From positions 1-30,371 of the IMG/VR virus record IMGVR_UViG_3300025806_000129: a stretch of DNA of 30,371 bases; one strand, written 5' to 3'. The notes beneath the pieces were generated by a model. It was not told the origin of the DNA. It was given only the letters and a program-made list of their open reading frames with translations, and did not search any database. Source of the DNA: a virus. The translations under genes were made by a program, and so were the position numbers. How positions within the stretch are numbered: the first letter of the stretch is position 1; each line of letters begins with the position of its first letter. Shown here piece after piece: positions 1 to 5,620 of this stretch.

Positions 1-1
1 A

Positions 2-565
2 AAAGCGGCAGACGAACACTGCGACAGACTTTTTCTCAACCGTCCTAAAGGCTACAGAGCAATTGCTCCAACAGGAACAATCTCTATCCTCGCAGGGACT
101 ACTTCTGGGGTGGAACCAATATACGCAGTCGCATACCGCAGACGTTACCTTTCGGATGGAACAAAATGGAAACATCAGTTTGTCGTTGACGGTACAGCGC
201 AAGGATTAATTGATTCTGGTATTGACCCAGATAAAATTGAATCTGCTGTTGATCTTGCCGCTGATCCAGAACGTAGAATTAAGTTTCAACATGGGTTGCA
301 GAAGTATGTAGACCACGCTATTAGTTCCACGTTAAACCTTCCTGCATGGGGCAGTGATCTTAACAATGAGGATAAGATAAAGTCGTTTGCCAAAATCATT
401 AGTGACTACGCTAGTGGATTAAGGGGGCTAACAGTGTACCCAGATAGTGCTAGGGGTGGTCAACCTATAACATCTGTACCTTACGATGAGGCTAATGCTA
501 AACGTGGTGTGATCTATGAGGATAACTCAGAAGAGCAATGCTTAAGTGGGGTATGCGGTATATGA
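2..565 (+). CDS. nrdJ: Ribonucleotide reductase, class II (B12-dependent) type, C-terminal part, 5' end outside window
   Basis: Reading frame open from base 2; about 187 residues are visible. The segment APTGTISILAG followed by TSGVEPIYAV is the classic phosphate-binding/active-site stretch of ribonucleotide reductase catalytic chains. The protein ends in EEQCLSGVCGI, whose cysteine pair matches the mobile C-terminal redox couple that re-reduces the active site. The enzyme makes deoxyribonucleotides for phage replication from host ribonucleotides. Assignment to class II (adenosylcobalamin, NrdJ) rests on the overall look of the C-terminus and on class II enzymes being usual in marine phages; the radical-site region lies outside the window, so class Ia is not formally excluded. 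The stop overlaps the next start (ATGA). Confidence 0.88.
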   Translation, partial: KAADEHCDRLFLNRPKGYRAIAPTGTISILAGTTSGVEPIYAVAYRRRYLSDGTKWKHQFVVDGTAQGLIDSGIDPDKIESAVDLAADPERRIKFQHGLQKYVDHAISSTLNLPAWGSDLNNEDKIKSFAKIISDYASGLRGLTVYPDSARGGQPITSVPYDEANAKRGVIYEDNSEEQCLSGVCGI

Positions 566-717
566 GTGGCGCAAACTTAGACGGATACAATTCTCCAAGA
601 GAAGGCATACATAAATTAGAAATGCAAAAGCGTATTGATACCCTTGAAGAAAAGGTTAGAGACCTTCAGGAAATAGTGTATCAATTGATTGACAAGGTAA
701 TAACTGACGGAAAATAA
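562..717 (+). CDS. Small coiled-coil protein, 51 aa, unknown function
   Basis: The start ATG overlaps the reductase stop in an ATGA junction, which suggests translational coupling. The 51-residue product has a polar N-terminus (MSGANLDGYNSPREG) and then a continuous amphipathic helix with regularly spaced Leu/Ile/Val (KLEMQKRIDTLEEKVRDLQE, then IVYQLIDKV), typical of a short dimeric or trimeric coiled coil. The next gene starts two bases after the stop. No family recognised. Support for coding comes from the junctions on both sides and the sensible amphipathic sequence. Confidence 0.6.
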   Translation: MSGANLDGYNSPREGIHKLEMQKRIDTLEEKVRDLQEIVYQLIDKVITDGK

Positions 718-719
718 AA

Positions 720-947
720 ATGAAACCTTCGCATTACATAATGAGGATTCAACCTATTGAATATATTATTGCAAATAGGCTTGACTTTTGTTCTGCTAAC
801 ATAGTAAAATACGCTAGTAGATGGGATAAGAAAGGTGAACCTTTGTCAGACTTGGCAAAGATCATTGAGTATGCTAACATATTAATTGAAGAACAAAAGA
901 AAAACACTAGGAGTCCAACTGTTTATGGCAAAACGGATCAAGAGTAA
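720..947 (+). CDS. DUF3310 family protein
   Basis: 75 aa. It carries the signature of the phage DUF3310 family: an N-terminal HY pair (residues 5-6), IQPIEYI (10-16), LDFCSANIVKYASRW (21-35) and a trailing helix DLAKIIEYANILI. The family is widespread in phages, is sometimes annotated as nucleotide-kinase related, and has no firmly established function. It sits two bases after the coiled-coil gene and overlaps the HNH-like gene by 23 nt. Family call is strong; function is unknown. Confidence 0.85.
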   Translation: MKPSHYIMRIQPIEYIIANRLDFCSANIVKYASRWDKKGEPLSDLAKIIEYANILIEEQKKNTRSPTVYGKTDQE

Positions 948-1212
948 AGCGTATACAGAATGGGTGGCTACCCTACCTTGTAGTGGTTGTGAAGCAAGAG
1001 ATGGTACGGTAGTCGCTCATCATTTAAAGGGTAGAATGTCCCCGCTGTCAGGGGGCATGGGCTACAAGGCTAGTGACTGGTTGACAATGCCAATGTGTTT
1101 TACCTGCCATAATAAGATGCACTCAGGTGATGCAGAGTTTATGGATTGGCAGGGATATTTTATTCTCAGAACACTTGACACAGCATTTAATCAAGGTATA
1201 ATAGAAATATGA
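925..1212 (+). CDS. HNH/Ref-like zinc nuclease
   Basis: 95 aa starting at ATG 925, chosen over an in-frame TTG at 886 because AGGAG lies at 909-913, 11 nt upstream. Zinc-binding and catalytic residues are in HNH order: C19-x2-C22, H32-H33, then C58-x2-C61-H62-x3-H66. Spacing and surroundings (LPCSGC, VAHHLKGR, CFTCHNKMH) resemble DUF968/P1 Ref-type HNH nucleases, which cut DNA with RecA during recombination. A role in recombination or replication repair would suit the neighbouring SSB-like and exonuclease genes, but that is inference. The stop overlaps the next start (ATGA). Confidence 0.72.
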   Translation: MAKRIKSKAYTEWVATLPCSGCEARDGTVVAHHLKGRMSPLSGGMGYKASDWLTMPMCFTCHNKMHSGDAEFMDWQGYFILRTLDTAFNQGIIEI

Positions 1213-1523
1213 TAGATGAATATCTAGATAAGATAGAAGAAATTGCTCCTAAATATGCAAAGGCTAAAGCCGAAACATATCAGTTAACGGAGTTTAAAAA
1301 GACTCAAAGGTCTTTGTTGTATGCTACAGCGGTAGGTAAGACGGTAGCCGACAAAGAGAATTGGGTTTCAACACAACCGCAGGTTGCAAAAACAATTGAA
1401 GGTGTAGCGGTTGCGATTGAAAACGAAGAGCGTCTAAGATGGGAACTCAAGTCACTGGAACTTCGCATTGAAGTCTGGAGAACTGAGCAAGCCAATCGAA
1501 GATTTAACAATAACTTAATATAG
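1209..1523 (+). CDS. Conserved helical phage protein, unknown function
   Basis: 104 aa, almost entirely helical and charged. The C-terminal half has the pattern ENEERLRWELKSLELRIEVW followed by RTEQANRR, which recurs in small phage proteins found beside SSB and exonuclease genes. No catalytic motif or membrane segment is visible. It is translationally coupled to the HNH-like gene (ATGA) and is followed after 9 nt by the SSB-like gene. Position suggests a structural or accessory role in recombination, but the function is not known. Confidence 0.65.
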   Translation: MIDEYLDKIEEIAPKYAKAKAETYQLTEFKKTQRSLLYATAVGKTVADKENWVSTQPQVAKTIEGVAVAIENEERLRWELKSLELRIEVWRTEQANRRFNNNLI

Positions 1524-1532
1524 GAAACTCTT

Positions 1533-1769
1533 ATGAGTGATTATCAAGAAAAAGATGGAGATGTATCGCTGTTTGTAAACGATAAGGAAGGTAATGAGAA
1601 CCGCCCAGATATTACAGGGTATGCTCTTATTAACGGAACCAAGATGCGTGTATCTTTGTGGGCTAAAGAGTCTGGTAAACTTCGTTTTTCTGGCAGGATG
1701 GAACCGCCCATGAATGGGTCTGGTAAATCTAACGCCAGTAAATCTTCTTCAACAGAAGTTCCTTTCTAA
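1533..1769 (+). CDS. Putative minimal single-stranded DNA-binding-like protein
   Basis: 78 aa. The N-terminal two thirds look like a small beta-rich domain (DGDVSLFVNDKEGN, DITGYALINGTKMRVSLWAK, GKLRFSGRMEPP). A Gly/Ser/Lys linker follows and the protein ends in SSSTEVPF. Bacterial SSB proteins end in an acidic tip finishing IPF that recruits repair enzymes, so the VPF end is reminiscent. Phage proteins of this shape are often annotated as SSB. At under 80 residues it is shorter than a full OB-fold SSB. GGAAAC lies upstream of the ATG. The stop overlaps the exonuclease start (TAATG). The SSB assignment is inference. Confidence 0.55.
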   Translation: MSDYQEKDGDVSLFVNDKEGNENRPDITGYALINGTKMRVSLWAKESGKLRFSGRMEPPMNGSGKSNASKSSSTEVPF

Positions 1770-2536
1770 TGAAGATAGAGTACCATGATGGAGAAGTTGT
1801 TGAGATGTTATTCGATAGCAAACTTCATTCATACAAGGTGGGTAAAGAGGTGGTGCCTAATGCTACTAAAATATTAGACATCATCTCCAAACCTGCTCTT
1901 GTACCTTGGGCTTTAAAGGTAGGTGGTGATTGGTTGGAGAAGAACTTCTTCTTCGACCAAGAAGCATCATCCAAAAAGACTAACATCTACAAATCTCGCA
2001 TGGCATTGGAGCCTTTAATAAAGGGTATGAAGGGTGCTTACAGGGGTGTATCACGAGATGCTCTTAATATAGGTAGCCTTACACATGAGTGGGTAGAAGC
2101 CGCAATTAATTGGAAGATAGCGAATGGTGAGATACCTGAAATGCCAGAACAAGAAGAAGCAGTTAATGCTGTTCATGCTTTTCAAGATTGGGTTGGAGAA
2201 AATGTAGTTGAATGGAAATCATCAGAAGAAAAAATCTATCATAGGAAATATAAATATGCGGGAACAGTTGATGCTAGGGCTATTATTAATGGAGAGTATT
2301 GTGTTATCGATTGGAAAACAAGTAAAAGAATTTATCCAGAATATTATTTACAAGTTGCGGCGTATGCCAAAGCCATCGAAGATATGCATGGAATTCCAGT
2401 GGATGCTACATACATACTTAGATGCGATAAGGCTACAGGAAAATTTGAAGCGGTCAGATCAACAGAGATCGAAGAAAACTTTCAAGCATTTTTGGCGGCT
2501 AAAACTTTAAAGCAGAGGTTGAAAAATATAAAATGA
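1769..2536 (+). CDS. PD-(D/E)XK exonuclease, RecB/Cas4-like
   Basis: 255 aa. The motif series of RecB/Cas4-like nucleases is present in order: IGSLTHEWVE with H106, E153/E154 (SSEEKIYH), GTVD168, then VIDWKTSK with D181 and K183, and the Q195-V-A-A-Y199 helix. These residues would bind metal and cleave phosphodiester bonds. In phages such enzymes process DNA ends for recombination or degrade host DNA. No cysteine cluster for an iron-sulfur centre is evident, so it is not a canonical Cas4. It is coupled to the SSB-like gene upstream and to the next gene by ATGA, which suggests an end-processing partnership. Confidence 0.8.
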   Translation: MKIEYHDGEVVEMLFDSKLHSYKVGKEVVPNATKILDIISKPALVPWALKVGGDWLEKNFFFDQEASSKKTNIYKSRMALEPLIKGMKGAYRGVSRDALNIGSLTHEWVEAAINWKIANGEIPEMPEQEEAVNAVHAFQDWVGENVVEWKSSEEKIYHRKYKYAGTVDARAIINGEYCVIDWKTSKRIYPEYYLQVAAYAKAIEDMHGIPVDATYILRCDKATGKFEAVRSTEIEENFQAFLAAKTLKQRLKNIK

Positions 2537-2778
2537 GTATACCTGCAATGATTGTGTTTCATTTTGATTCTGCACTAGAGTTAACTCAAGACGGTATGGA
2601 TCACGAACTGTTTGACATTGAGGAAATGGAATCTTTACTTGAGGGTTGCGCTCAACAGGCAGAGTACGCAGGGCATGAGTATATGTGGCGGGCTTTAAAG
2701 CGTATGTTAAGACAGCATGATGGTGAAAATGTTGTAGGGTTTACACCAGAATCAAGAGGGCCAGATGTCAAGCATTGA
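2533..2778 (+). CDS. Hypothetical small acidic protein
   Basis: 81 aa, start coupled to the exonuclease stop (ATGA). The middle is acidic and helical (HELFDIEEMESLLEGCAQQAE) and is followed by a mixed-charge helix (YMWRALKRMLRQHDGE). No motif recognised and no membrane segment. It overlaps the following gene by 14 nt. Coding is supported by its place in an unbroken chain of overlapping genes. Confidence 0.55.
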   Translation: MSIPAMIVFHFDSALELTQDGMDHELFDIEEMESLLEGCAQQAEYAGHEYMWRALKRMLRQHDGENVVGFTPESRGPDVKH

Positions 2779-2968
2779 ATGGGGTAGGGGTAGTGCGTTT
2801 AACTTGGGAAGGGTGGGGAAGTACAGGGTTGAAAGATCAAACACCGCACAAGGGTGGCACTTTCTAGCAAGCACTGATGAACAAACTTATATGCACGTTG
2901 ATAACGTGTTCGTTAAAACTAAGGAGGAGTTAAATGATAGGATACAGGATTGGATAAATGAAAAATAA
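2765..2968 (+). CDS. Hypothetical small protein
   Basis: 67 aa, overlapping the previous gene by 14 nt and the next by 11 nt. The sequence suggests a small beta-rich domain (GKYRVERSNTAQGWHFLAST, then YMHVDNVFVKTKEEL) ending in a helix (DRIQDWINEK). No family recognised. Confidence 0.5.
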   Translation: MSSIEWGRGSAFNLGRVGKYRVERSNTAQGWHFLASTDEQTYMHVDNVFVKTKEELNDRIQDWINEK

Positions 2969-3446
2969 ATGGCAAAGTTTTTATGAGAAAGGTCTTGTTA
3001 CTGAAGACAGATTCATAGAAATGATTGGGGATTCTTTTATCAGACGAGCAACAAGATCAGAGGATAGGAACGAACACTGGGATATACTTTGTAAGGAAGG
3101 AAAGATTGATGTAAAAGGTAAGAAAAAAAATAACAGAAGGGATGCAAATGTTGATTCTACAATACACTATTACGAGTTTAAAAATGTAGCGGGTAATATT
3201 GGGTGGGGTGTGCCAACAAAGGTTGACAGGATGATTGCATTTGAAACTGACGATGATTTTATTTTAGTAAATCCAGTTGACATTTACGATGATCTAAAGT
3301 TAAAATGCAGTGTAGATGAGGATGACTTCTTTAAACTTAAAACAAGGAATGGAAGAGATGATTTGTTTGCAAAAATACCAACACAATATCTTCGAGATTA
3401 TTCCTGCGGAACAGTCAACACTGATGGAATCAGGCTACACGATTGA
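2958..3446 (+). CDS. Putative PD-(D/E)XK-fold endonuclease
   Basis: 162 aa. Residues are laid out like a small PD-(D/E)XK nuclease: E17 in an N-terminal helix (VTEDRFIEM), EHWDI with H40 and D42, IDVKGKKK with D51 and K53, then an acidic strand YYEFKN with E73 and the IGWG turn. Phage proteins with the HWD...DVK pattern are known as uncharacterised endonuclease-like proteins. It overlaps the Mom-like gene by 23 nt, so the two products are probably made together. A nuclease paired with a DNA-modification enzyme suggests cleavage of unmodified DNA, or simply a resolvase role; neither is shown. Confidence 0.6.
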   Translation: MKNKWQSFYEKGLVTEDRFIEMIGDSFIRRATRSEDRNEHWDILCKEGKIDVKGKKKNNRRDANVDSTIHYYEFKNVAGNIGWGVPTKVDRMIAFETDDDFILVNPVDIYDDLKLKCSVDEDDFFKLKTRNGRDDLFAKIPTQYLRDYSCGTVNTDGIRLHD

Positions 3447-4041
3447 AGAGATTAACTATCAAGACACTAAACCTTTAATACTTGATGTTCACTATGCACA
3501 CAGGATGCCATCAATACAAAAGTCTTTTGGTATGTTTAAAGATGGGGAGTTAGTTGGGGTATGTACTTACGGTATACCGCCATCACATACATTGCTCAAG
3601 GGTGTATGCGGCGAAGAGTTTAAGAAAGATGTTATAGAATTAAATAGATTAGTTCTAAAGTACAATAGAAAAAACGAGGCATCCCAGTTAGTGGGACAAA
3701 CCCTTAAGAAGTTAGGCAATAAGATTGTAGTAAGTTATGCAGACGGAGCGCAGGATCACTTAGGTATAGTCTATCAAGCAACTAACTTTACCTATACTGG
3801 TCAAACAAAACCTATAAAAGAAATATATTTAAAGTCAAGACCGCACTTGCATCACACTACATTCAGAGGTAAGACTTACAAACAAATGGAGGAGGAGCAT
3901 GGTGACGATGTTGGCTATAGACTCAGATCAATCAAGCATCGCTATGTACATTTTGTTGGCAACAAAAGATTTAAAAAGTTAGCAAGAAAAGCATTAAGAT
4001 ATAAAGTTTCACCATACCCTAAGAATGTTAAACCCATCTAA
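3424..4041 (+). CDS. Mom-like DNA adenine-modification protein (GNAT-related)
   Basis: 205 aa starting at ATG 3424; further upstream starts would only lengthen the overlap with the nuclease gene. Mom of phage Mu is a GNAT-like enzyme that converts adenine in phage DNA to a carbamoylmethyl form and blocks host restriction. Matching features: an early HYAHRMPS segment (23-30), a GNAT-like strand pair FGMFKDGELVGVCTYG (35-50), ELNRLVL (72-78), a helix ASQLVGQTLKKL, and the diagnostic block VVSYADGAQDHLGIVYQATN (102-121) followed by FTYTG. The C-terminus is strongly basic (HRYVHFVGNKRFKKLARKAL), suitable for DNA binding. Family resemblance is clear by eye; the exact modification is unknown. Confidence 0.78.
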   Translation: MESGYTIEEINYQDTKPLILDVHYAHRMPSIQKSFGMFKDGELVGVCTYGIPPSHTLLKGVCGEEFKKDVIELNRLVLKYNRKNEASQLVGQTLKKLGNKIVVSYADGAQDHLGIVYQATNFTYTGQTKPIKEIYLKSRPHLHHTTFRGKTYKQMEEEHGDDVGYRLRSIKHRYVHFVGNKRFKKLARKALRYKVSPYPKNVKPI

Positions 4042-4291
4042 AGAGCAAGAAGAAAAATGGGCAGAGGATAGAAGATATTACTTTGCCAGATGGTGTTGGG
4101 TTCACCAACACGAAACAGTGCAGTGCAGTGATAACAAATGGAGAACTTGGGAGCAAGTGTTCTTGCGTAACGAGGGCATGAACCTAGACACTTACGCTAA
4201 GATGAAACAGGCCGAACAGAAACAACGGCTCCACGAGGAAAAGAATGAAACCCATAGTAAACAGGAGGGGGATCAGATGACTCTCCTGTAA
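4025..4291 (+). CDS. Hypothetical charged protein, last gene of the rightward arm
   Basis: 88 aa, overlapping the Mom-like gene by 17 nt. It has a Trp/Tyr-rich N-terminus (EKWAEDRRYYFARWCWVHQH) and a charged, low-complexity helical C-terminus (KMKQAEQKQRLHEEKNETHS). No family recognised. Its last 95 nt lie antisense to the end of the convergent leftward gene at 4197-4517, an unusual arrangement. The stop falls inside a hairpin at 4261-4289. Confidence 0.55.
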   Translation: MLNPSKEQEEKWAEDRRYYFARWCWVHQHETVQCSDNKWRTWEQVFLRNEGMNLDTYAKMKQAEQKQRLHEEKNETHSKQEGDQMTLL

Positions 4292-4517
4292 AATCATCAA
4301 GGTCTTTTGTGGTTGCTAAAACAATAACATCCTTATCCTCTCTAACTAACCAACCAACATTAAAAAAGGTGGGGCAAGTTGGTTCTTGCTCCCACCCCGA
4401 TGTTGATATTATGTCACGCCACTCTACTATTACTAATTCTTTCTGTTCAATTTCGTCGGGCTTGGTAGTATCCACCCCAGAACCATCGGAACTACGAAGA
4501 TTAACATTAAAGTCCAT
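4197..4517 (-). CDS. Conserved phage protein of unknown function, last gene of the leftward operon
   Basis: 106 aa. The core (ELVIVEWRDIISTSGWEQ, FFNVGWLVREDKDVIVLATT, then YYGFHSFPRGAVVSVRPV) has the composition of a small beta-barrel protein found in many tailed phages, function unknown. Start taken at ATG 4517, preceded by GGGGATAGG; this overlaps the upstream lipoprotein gene by 85 nt. An in-frame GTG at 4475 would shorten the overlap and still keep the conserved core, so the start is uncertain. The 3' end is antisense to 4025-4291. Confidence 0.65.
   Translation of the reverse strand: MDFNVNLRSSDGSGVDTTKPDEIEQKELVIVEWRDIISTSGWEQEPTCPTFFNVGWLVREDKDVIVLATTKDLDDFTGESSDPPPVYYGFHSFPRGAVVSVRPVSS
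4261..4289. terminator. Candidate hairpin at the convergent gene ends
   Basis: ACAGGAG (4261-4267) pairs with CTCCTGT (4283-4289), with a further G-U and G-C pair possible. It sits at the stop of the rightward arm and inside the last codons of the leftward gene. Neither flank has a clear T tract (AAAATC to the right, TTTACTAT on the other strand), so an intrinsic terminator is only a weak call. Confidence 0.25.
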
Positions 4518-4879
4518 CCACCTATCCCCACTATTTTTTCTAGTAATGTAAAAAAGTTATCAGGCGCCTTGATAATAGTCTGAGTCTTTTGGTTTGTTGT
4601 CAAAACCTCCGTCGCTACATCGGTCACAAAGGCACCCGTCATGGCTCCCAGTATCGGCGCACCTACACCCCCACTGATCGCAGTCCCAACACCCGCACCT
4701 ATTGCTGACCCTGTTGCTACTACTGTCGATTCCTTTAGGCTCTGACAACCTACTGCACTGGCACTGATGGCGATGGCGACCCAAAGATTGCGGATAAGAT
4801 AGCCAATCCTGCTACGACCACGATTACAATCTTTATTCTTCGGTCTAATGCGTTCCAAGTTTTTACTATATTTTCCCAC
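4433..4879 (-). CDS. Putative lipoprotein with glycine-zipper and C-terminal membrane segment (spanin-like?)
   Basis: Up to 148 aa. A basic N-terminus is followed by a hydrophobic stretch LWVAIAISASAVGC ending in a lipobox (AVG-C), so the mature protein would start at that Cys, about residue 45. Next is a Gly/Ala-rich zipper (GSAIGAGVGTAISGGVGAPI) and near the C-terminus a membrane helix (GGWTLMLIFVVPMVLGWILP) with a basic tail. Lipobox plus C-terminal membrane helix is the layout of unimolecular spanins, which fuse inner and outer membranes at lysis; the glycine zipper is not typical of them. The only early start is a GTG at 4879 that overlaps the ATG of the 43-aa gene, both served by one AGGAG. 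The start is uncertain. Confidence 0.6.
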   Translation of the reverse strand: MGKYSKNLERIRPKNKDCNRGRSRIGYLIRNLWVAIAISASAVGCQSLKESTVVATGSAIGAGVGTAISGGVGAPILGAMTGAFVTDVATEVLTTNQKTQTIIKAPDNFFTLLEKIVGIGGWTLMLIFVVPMVLGWILPSPTKLNRKN

Positions 4880-4881
4880 AT
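4750..4881 (-). CDS. 43-aa single-pass membrane protein nested with the lipoprotein gene
   Basis: ATG at 4881 is preceded by AGGAG (complement of 4888-4892) at a spacing of 6. The product has an amphipathic charged N-terminus (MWENIVKTWNALDRRIK), one membrane helix (IVIVVVAGLAILSAIFG) and a short Ser/Pro tail ending at TAG 4750. It lies wholly inside the lipoprotein reading frame region, in another frame, so this DNA codes for two hydrophobic proteins. It could be a holin-like or antiholin-like peptide or a lysis regulator; nothing in the sequence decides. Confidence 0.55.
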   Translation of the reverse strand: MWENIVKTWNALDRRIKIVIVVVAGLAILSAIFGSPSPSVPVQ

Positions 4882-4890
4882 ATAATTCTC

Positions 4891-5031
4891 CTATTTTTTC
4901 TTTGCTGTTTTTTTTGCTTGCCTAAATGCTTTGTCAGTAGGCGCACCTTTTGCACCTTTCTTTCTCATTGGATCACCACGTTTTCTTTTAGCATGGATGT
5001 TAGCGTATAAGCCTTTACTTTTTTTTGGCAT
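4891..5031 (-). CDS. Small basic phage protein, 46 aa
   Basis: Starts MPKKSKGLYANIHAKRKRGD and ends FRQAKKTAKKK. The opening (KSKGLYANIHAKRKR) is a recurring pattern among tiny basic proteins in marine podoviruses; function unknown. About a third of the residues are Lys or Arg, with an H1-histone-like Ala/Lys tail, so nucleic-acid binding is plausible. It overlaps the upstream 36-aa gene by 17 nt, and its stop lies in the Shine-Dalgarno of the 43-aa membrane gene. Confidence 0.68.
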   Translation of the reverse strand: MPKKSKGLYANIHAKRKRGDPMRKKGAKGAPTDKAFRQAKKTAKKK

Positions 5032-5125
5032 TTGTCATCTTCTTTCCAGATTTTTTAGCGGCGGCTTTTGCTTTAGCCATTCCTTTTTTAGTATAAGCGT
5101 AATGCTTGTTTCCTACTTTCGGCAT
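5015..5125 (-). CDS. Small basic phage protein, 36 aa
   Basis: Sequence MPKVGNKHYAYTKKGMAKAK continuing with Ala/Lys-rich residues to TNAKKK. ATG 5125 is preceded by AAGGAGAATCTT, whose GGAGA is a good ribosome-binding site. The pattern VGNKHYAYTKKG is familiar from small phage proteins near DUF6321 genes. Strongly basic; function unknown, possibly DNA or RNA binding. Confidence 0.62.
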   Translation of the reverse strand: MPKVGNKHYAYTKKGMAKAKAAAKKSGKKMTNAKKK

Positions 5126-5135
5126 AAGATTCTCC

Positions 5136-5402
5136 TTACCATTTAACTTTGTTAGCCCAGTATGCCGCAGACATCTTGCCTTTGGCTATGTTCTTAGCGT
5201 GTCTAGCCTTGAACGATCTTTGTCTAGCAGATGGTTGCCTGTCGCCAGTAACACCTTGCTGTCCAAATCTTATAGTCTTCACCTTGCCTCCTTCTTTAGC
5301 CACCACAACGTGTGACTTAGTAGCGTGACTAGGTGTACGTTTAGGTTTATTAAATCCAGATACTCCTGCTCTTGCAAGTCTTGGGTCTTTCTTTGTCGCC
5401 AT
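5136..5402 (-). CDS. DUF6321 family protein
   Basis: 88 aa and recognisable end to end: MATKKDPRLARAGVSGFNKP at the start, KTIRFGQQGV near the middle (about 42-51), then RHAKNIAKGKMSAAYWANKV and a final KW. This small basic domain is highly conserved in marine and other phages and has no assigned function. The start overlaps the stop of the upstream membrane-protein gene (TAATG). Length matches the family. Confidence 0.85.
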   Translation of the reverse strand: MATKKDPRLARAGVSGFNKPKRTPSHATKSHVVVAKEGGKVKTIRFGQQGVTGDRQPSARQRSFKARHAKNIAKGKMSAAYWANKVKW

Positions 5403-5620
5403 TACATACCCTCTGGGCCTAGCACCCTCTGTAACATTGTTTCTAATGTTTCTAATCTATAGGACAAAACATCTAAGTTATCTATAATCATAGCCATGTC
5501 ATCTCTGTCACGTTTAAGCATTGCTACATCATTTGATATGCTACTAGCCCACCACACTGCGGTAGTTGTTTGAACGATTAAAAATATAACAGCGCTAATT
5601 AAGTATGGTGGTATCGTCAT
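5402..5620 (-). CDS. Small membrane protein with coiled coil, lysis-type candidate
   Basis: 72 aa. One N-terminal membrane helix (IPPYLISAVIFLIVQTTTAV, residues 3-22) is followed by WWASSISNDVAMLKRDRDDM and a heptad-like helix LETLETMLQRVL. A single N-terminal anchor plus coiled coil is the layout of inner-membrane spanin subunits and of several small phage membrane proteins, but it is short for a spanin. It is coupled both sides by TAATG. Beside exported and lipoprotein genes it may belong to a lysis set; this is inference. Confidence 0.6.
   Translation of the reverse strand: MTIPPYLISAVIFLIVQTTTAVWWASSISNDVAMLKRDRDDMAMIIDNLDVLSYRLETLETMLQRVLGPEGM

Noticed and set aside
886-924. Upstream TTG start for the HNH-like gene
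   Set aside because: The ATG at 925 has AGGAG at 909-913 and gives a normal N-terminus; the extension has no such support.
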